Below are positions 57,692 through 58,872 of a stretch of DNA of 58,872 bases, one piece after another. The position numbers were made by a program, and so were the translations under genes. Under the pieces are notes generated by a model. The model did not search any database. It saw only the letters and a program-made list of their open reading frames with translations, and was not told the origin of the DNA. Origin of the DNA: Gnetum montanum (taxonomy: Eukaryota > Streptophyta > Gnetopsida > Gnetales > Gnetaceae); the NCBI GenBank assembly GCA_015680685.1, contig MNCI01018314.1, forward strand, positions 288,439 to 347,310. The letters are read 5' to 3'. Positions within the stretch are counted from its first letter, which is position 1. Each line of letters opens with the position of its first letter.

Positions 57692-58593
57692 TGATGAGTA
57701 GAAAGTATACCCAACGTCCAACCATATGAATCATTAGCATTCCCTCAGCAATCTAGTTGAATTCTAAATACTTTAGGTTTCTAAGTGCACTGGTTCTAGT
57801 AGGTGAAACTAACCGTTGTAATCATTGTCTTCCTAATTCCACTTGTGAAGTGTAAATGCATGGTTAAGCATCACTATGGCATATGATTTTTTATCATTTA
57901 TGTTTTATTTTTTATGTTACCTAAGAATAAGAATAAAAAATAAAGTAATTTAATATTTAACTAATCTAATAACCAGCTGACATTAACTAATCCTAACATA
58001 AGCATCTATTCCCACTTACAGCACACATCCTAAACAAGTATAGTCCTACTAGGTTATCAAATGTTAAGTATTCCTAAGATTACCAAGCACTTTACATATC
58101 CTTGAAGTGGTCATACTTATGTGTGCTATTTAACTGATATTAATTAATTACCTAAAAACATTAAAGTGAATTGCATAATATTAGATTCTTAAGAAAATAA
58201 TTAATCTATCCCAAGTGCTACAAGGTTTTATCAAAAAAGCTCATCTTTATTACCATCCACACTGAAATGCTTGCCTACAATAGTGCTTGAATAAAGATCC
58301 ATACACTCTTTGACTCTTACTATGGGCACTCAAAAAATATTCTAACTCTCAAATGGAAAAACTACAAGTGCTTCACTAAAACTATGAAAATAATACCATA
58401 AATGTGATAAGTAAGTGAACATTTATAGGTAGAGATAGGGTTCCCTGTCGACGTGTACACATTAATGGGTTAAACCCTACATTGATGGGATTATGTTGAT
58501 GAGATCTTATTGTTGAGGTTGCGTTGACAGCAACCCATCAATGAGGTCATGTCGATGACATCCCATCATTGCAATCCAATGACTAACTCATGA
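57692..58593 (-). repeat. 3' LTR of element G
   Basis: It begins TGATGAGTAGAAAGTATACC and ends ACTCATGA just before a polypurine-like site, about 902 bp. Its right edge has short inverted words (CATTGATGGG and CCCATCAATG, then GTCGATGACATC) in place of GATATCGC motifs. Confidence 0.75.
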
Positions 58594-58872
58594 TATCCCC
58601 ACAACTGAATGAAAACGTGTCCTCAAGTTCCTTACAAAATTTAGGAAGGTATTGGATTATTGACCTACTACAAACACACAAAACACACATAATAAAAACT
58701 AAGTACCAAAATGTATAGTTTAAATTATTACAAAAATTGAAGTTCAAGACAACAAAATTAAACACCATGATAAAAATGACAAACACAACTCCTTTGATAG
58801 TGTGAAGATAATGAAGAAGCTTAAACGATCCTAGGTGGTGGAGGCTCCTAAGGTTCTAAGGGACCTTCTCCT
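58594..58872 (-). mobile_element. Start of element G interior: polypurine site and ORF2 end
   Basis: 58594-58605 mirrors the polypurine site of B, and CAACTGAATGAAAACGTGTC matches the sequence after it. Near the window edge the minus strand reads EPPPPRIV-stop, corresponding to the EPPPPGTT-stop end of ORF2 in A and B. The rest lies beyond the window. Confidence 0.6.

Overview
This window looks like a gene-poor, repeat-dominated stretch of a large land-plant nuclear genome. A gymnosperm (conifer-type) genome is my best guess, but the sequence alone does not settle the species. The reasons are one intron-containing plant gene in 59 kb, AT-rich intergenic DNA, nested LTR retrotransposons whose primer-binding site matches plant tRNA-Asp, several LINE lineages, a tRNA-derived SINE and microsatellites. 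There are no bacterial operons, rRNA genes, CRISPR arrays or intact tRNA genes.

Layout. 1-2550: LTR debris, including a solo LTR (2057-2544) with an ATTTT target-site duplication. 2550-6100: mostly unassigned, with a tandem duplication at 5260-5536. 6123-9177: the only protein-coding gene I can defend, a four-exon land-plant glycerol-3-phosphate acyltransferase (GPAT1/2/3-like). Its stop codon lies inside the first unit of a minisatellite running to about 10105. 10129-12315: decayed L1-like LINE (D1). 12363-19860: 3'-truncated LTR element C. 19940-20690: internal fragment E of the same family. 20708-34030: a second L1-like LINE (D2), split by complete LTR element B (22773-31375, TSD GGCAT) and a partial LTR (31732-32215). 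34096-37190: an opposite-strand LINE of a non-L1 type. 38330-40790: old ORF2 remnant (H). 40995-47353: complete LTR element A (TSD GAGGT). 47354-57690: a Ty3/gypsy RT scrap, an RTE-type LINE scrap, an LTR fragment, an unrecognised coding remnant, several tandem repeats and SINEs. 57692-end: LTR and first internal bases of element G.

Elements A, B, C, E, G and H form one family on the minus strand. The order is 5' LTR, tRNA-Asp primer site, a long gag ending in a Pro/Tyr/His-rich tail, a conserved non-coding spacer of about 1.9 kb, a second long ORF (ORF2) without protease, RT, RNase H or integrase motifs, polypurine site, 3' LTR. No pol is visible in either complete copy, so the family appears non-autonomous. 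The most notable signal is in the spacer: two adjacent hairpins present in four copies (A, B, C, E), with paired base changes that keep the stems. This suggests a selected structure, possibly an RNA signal for packaging, translation or processing. A second shared oddity is a palindromic, rapidly changing edge of the LTR.

Three isolated N characters occur. Two sit exactly where sequence present in sister copies is missing, so they probably stand for collapsed gaps of roughly 320 and 220 bp.
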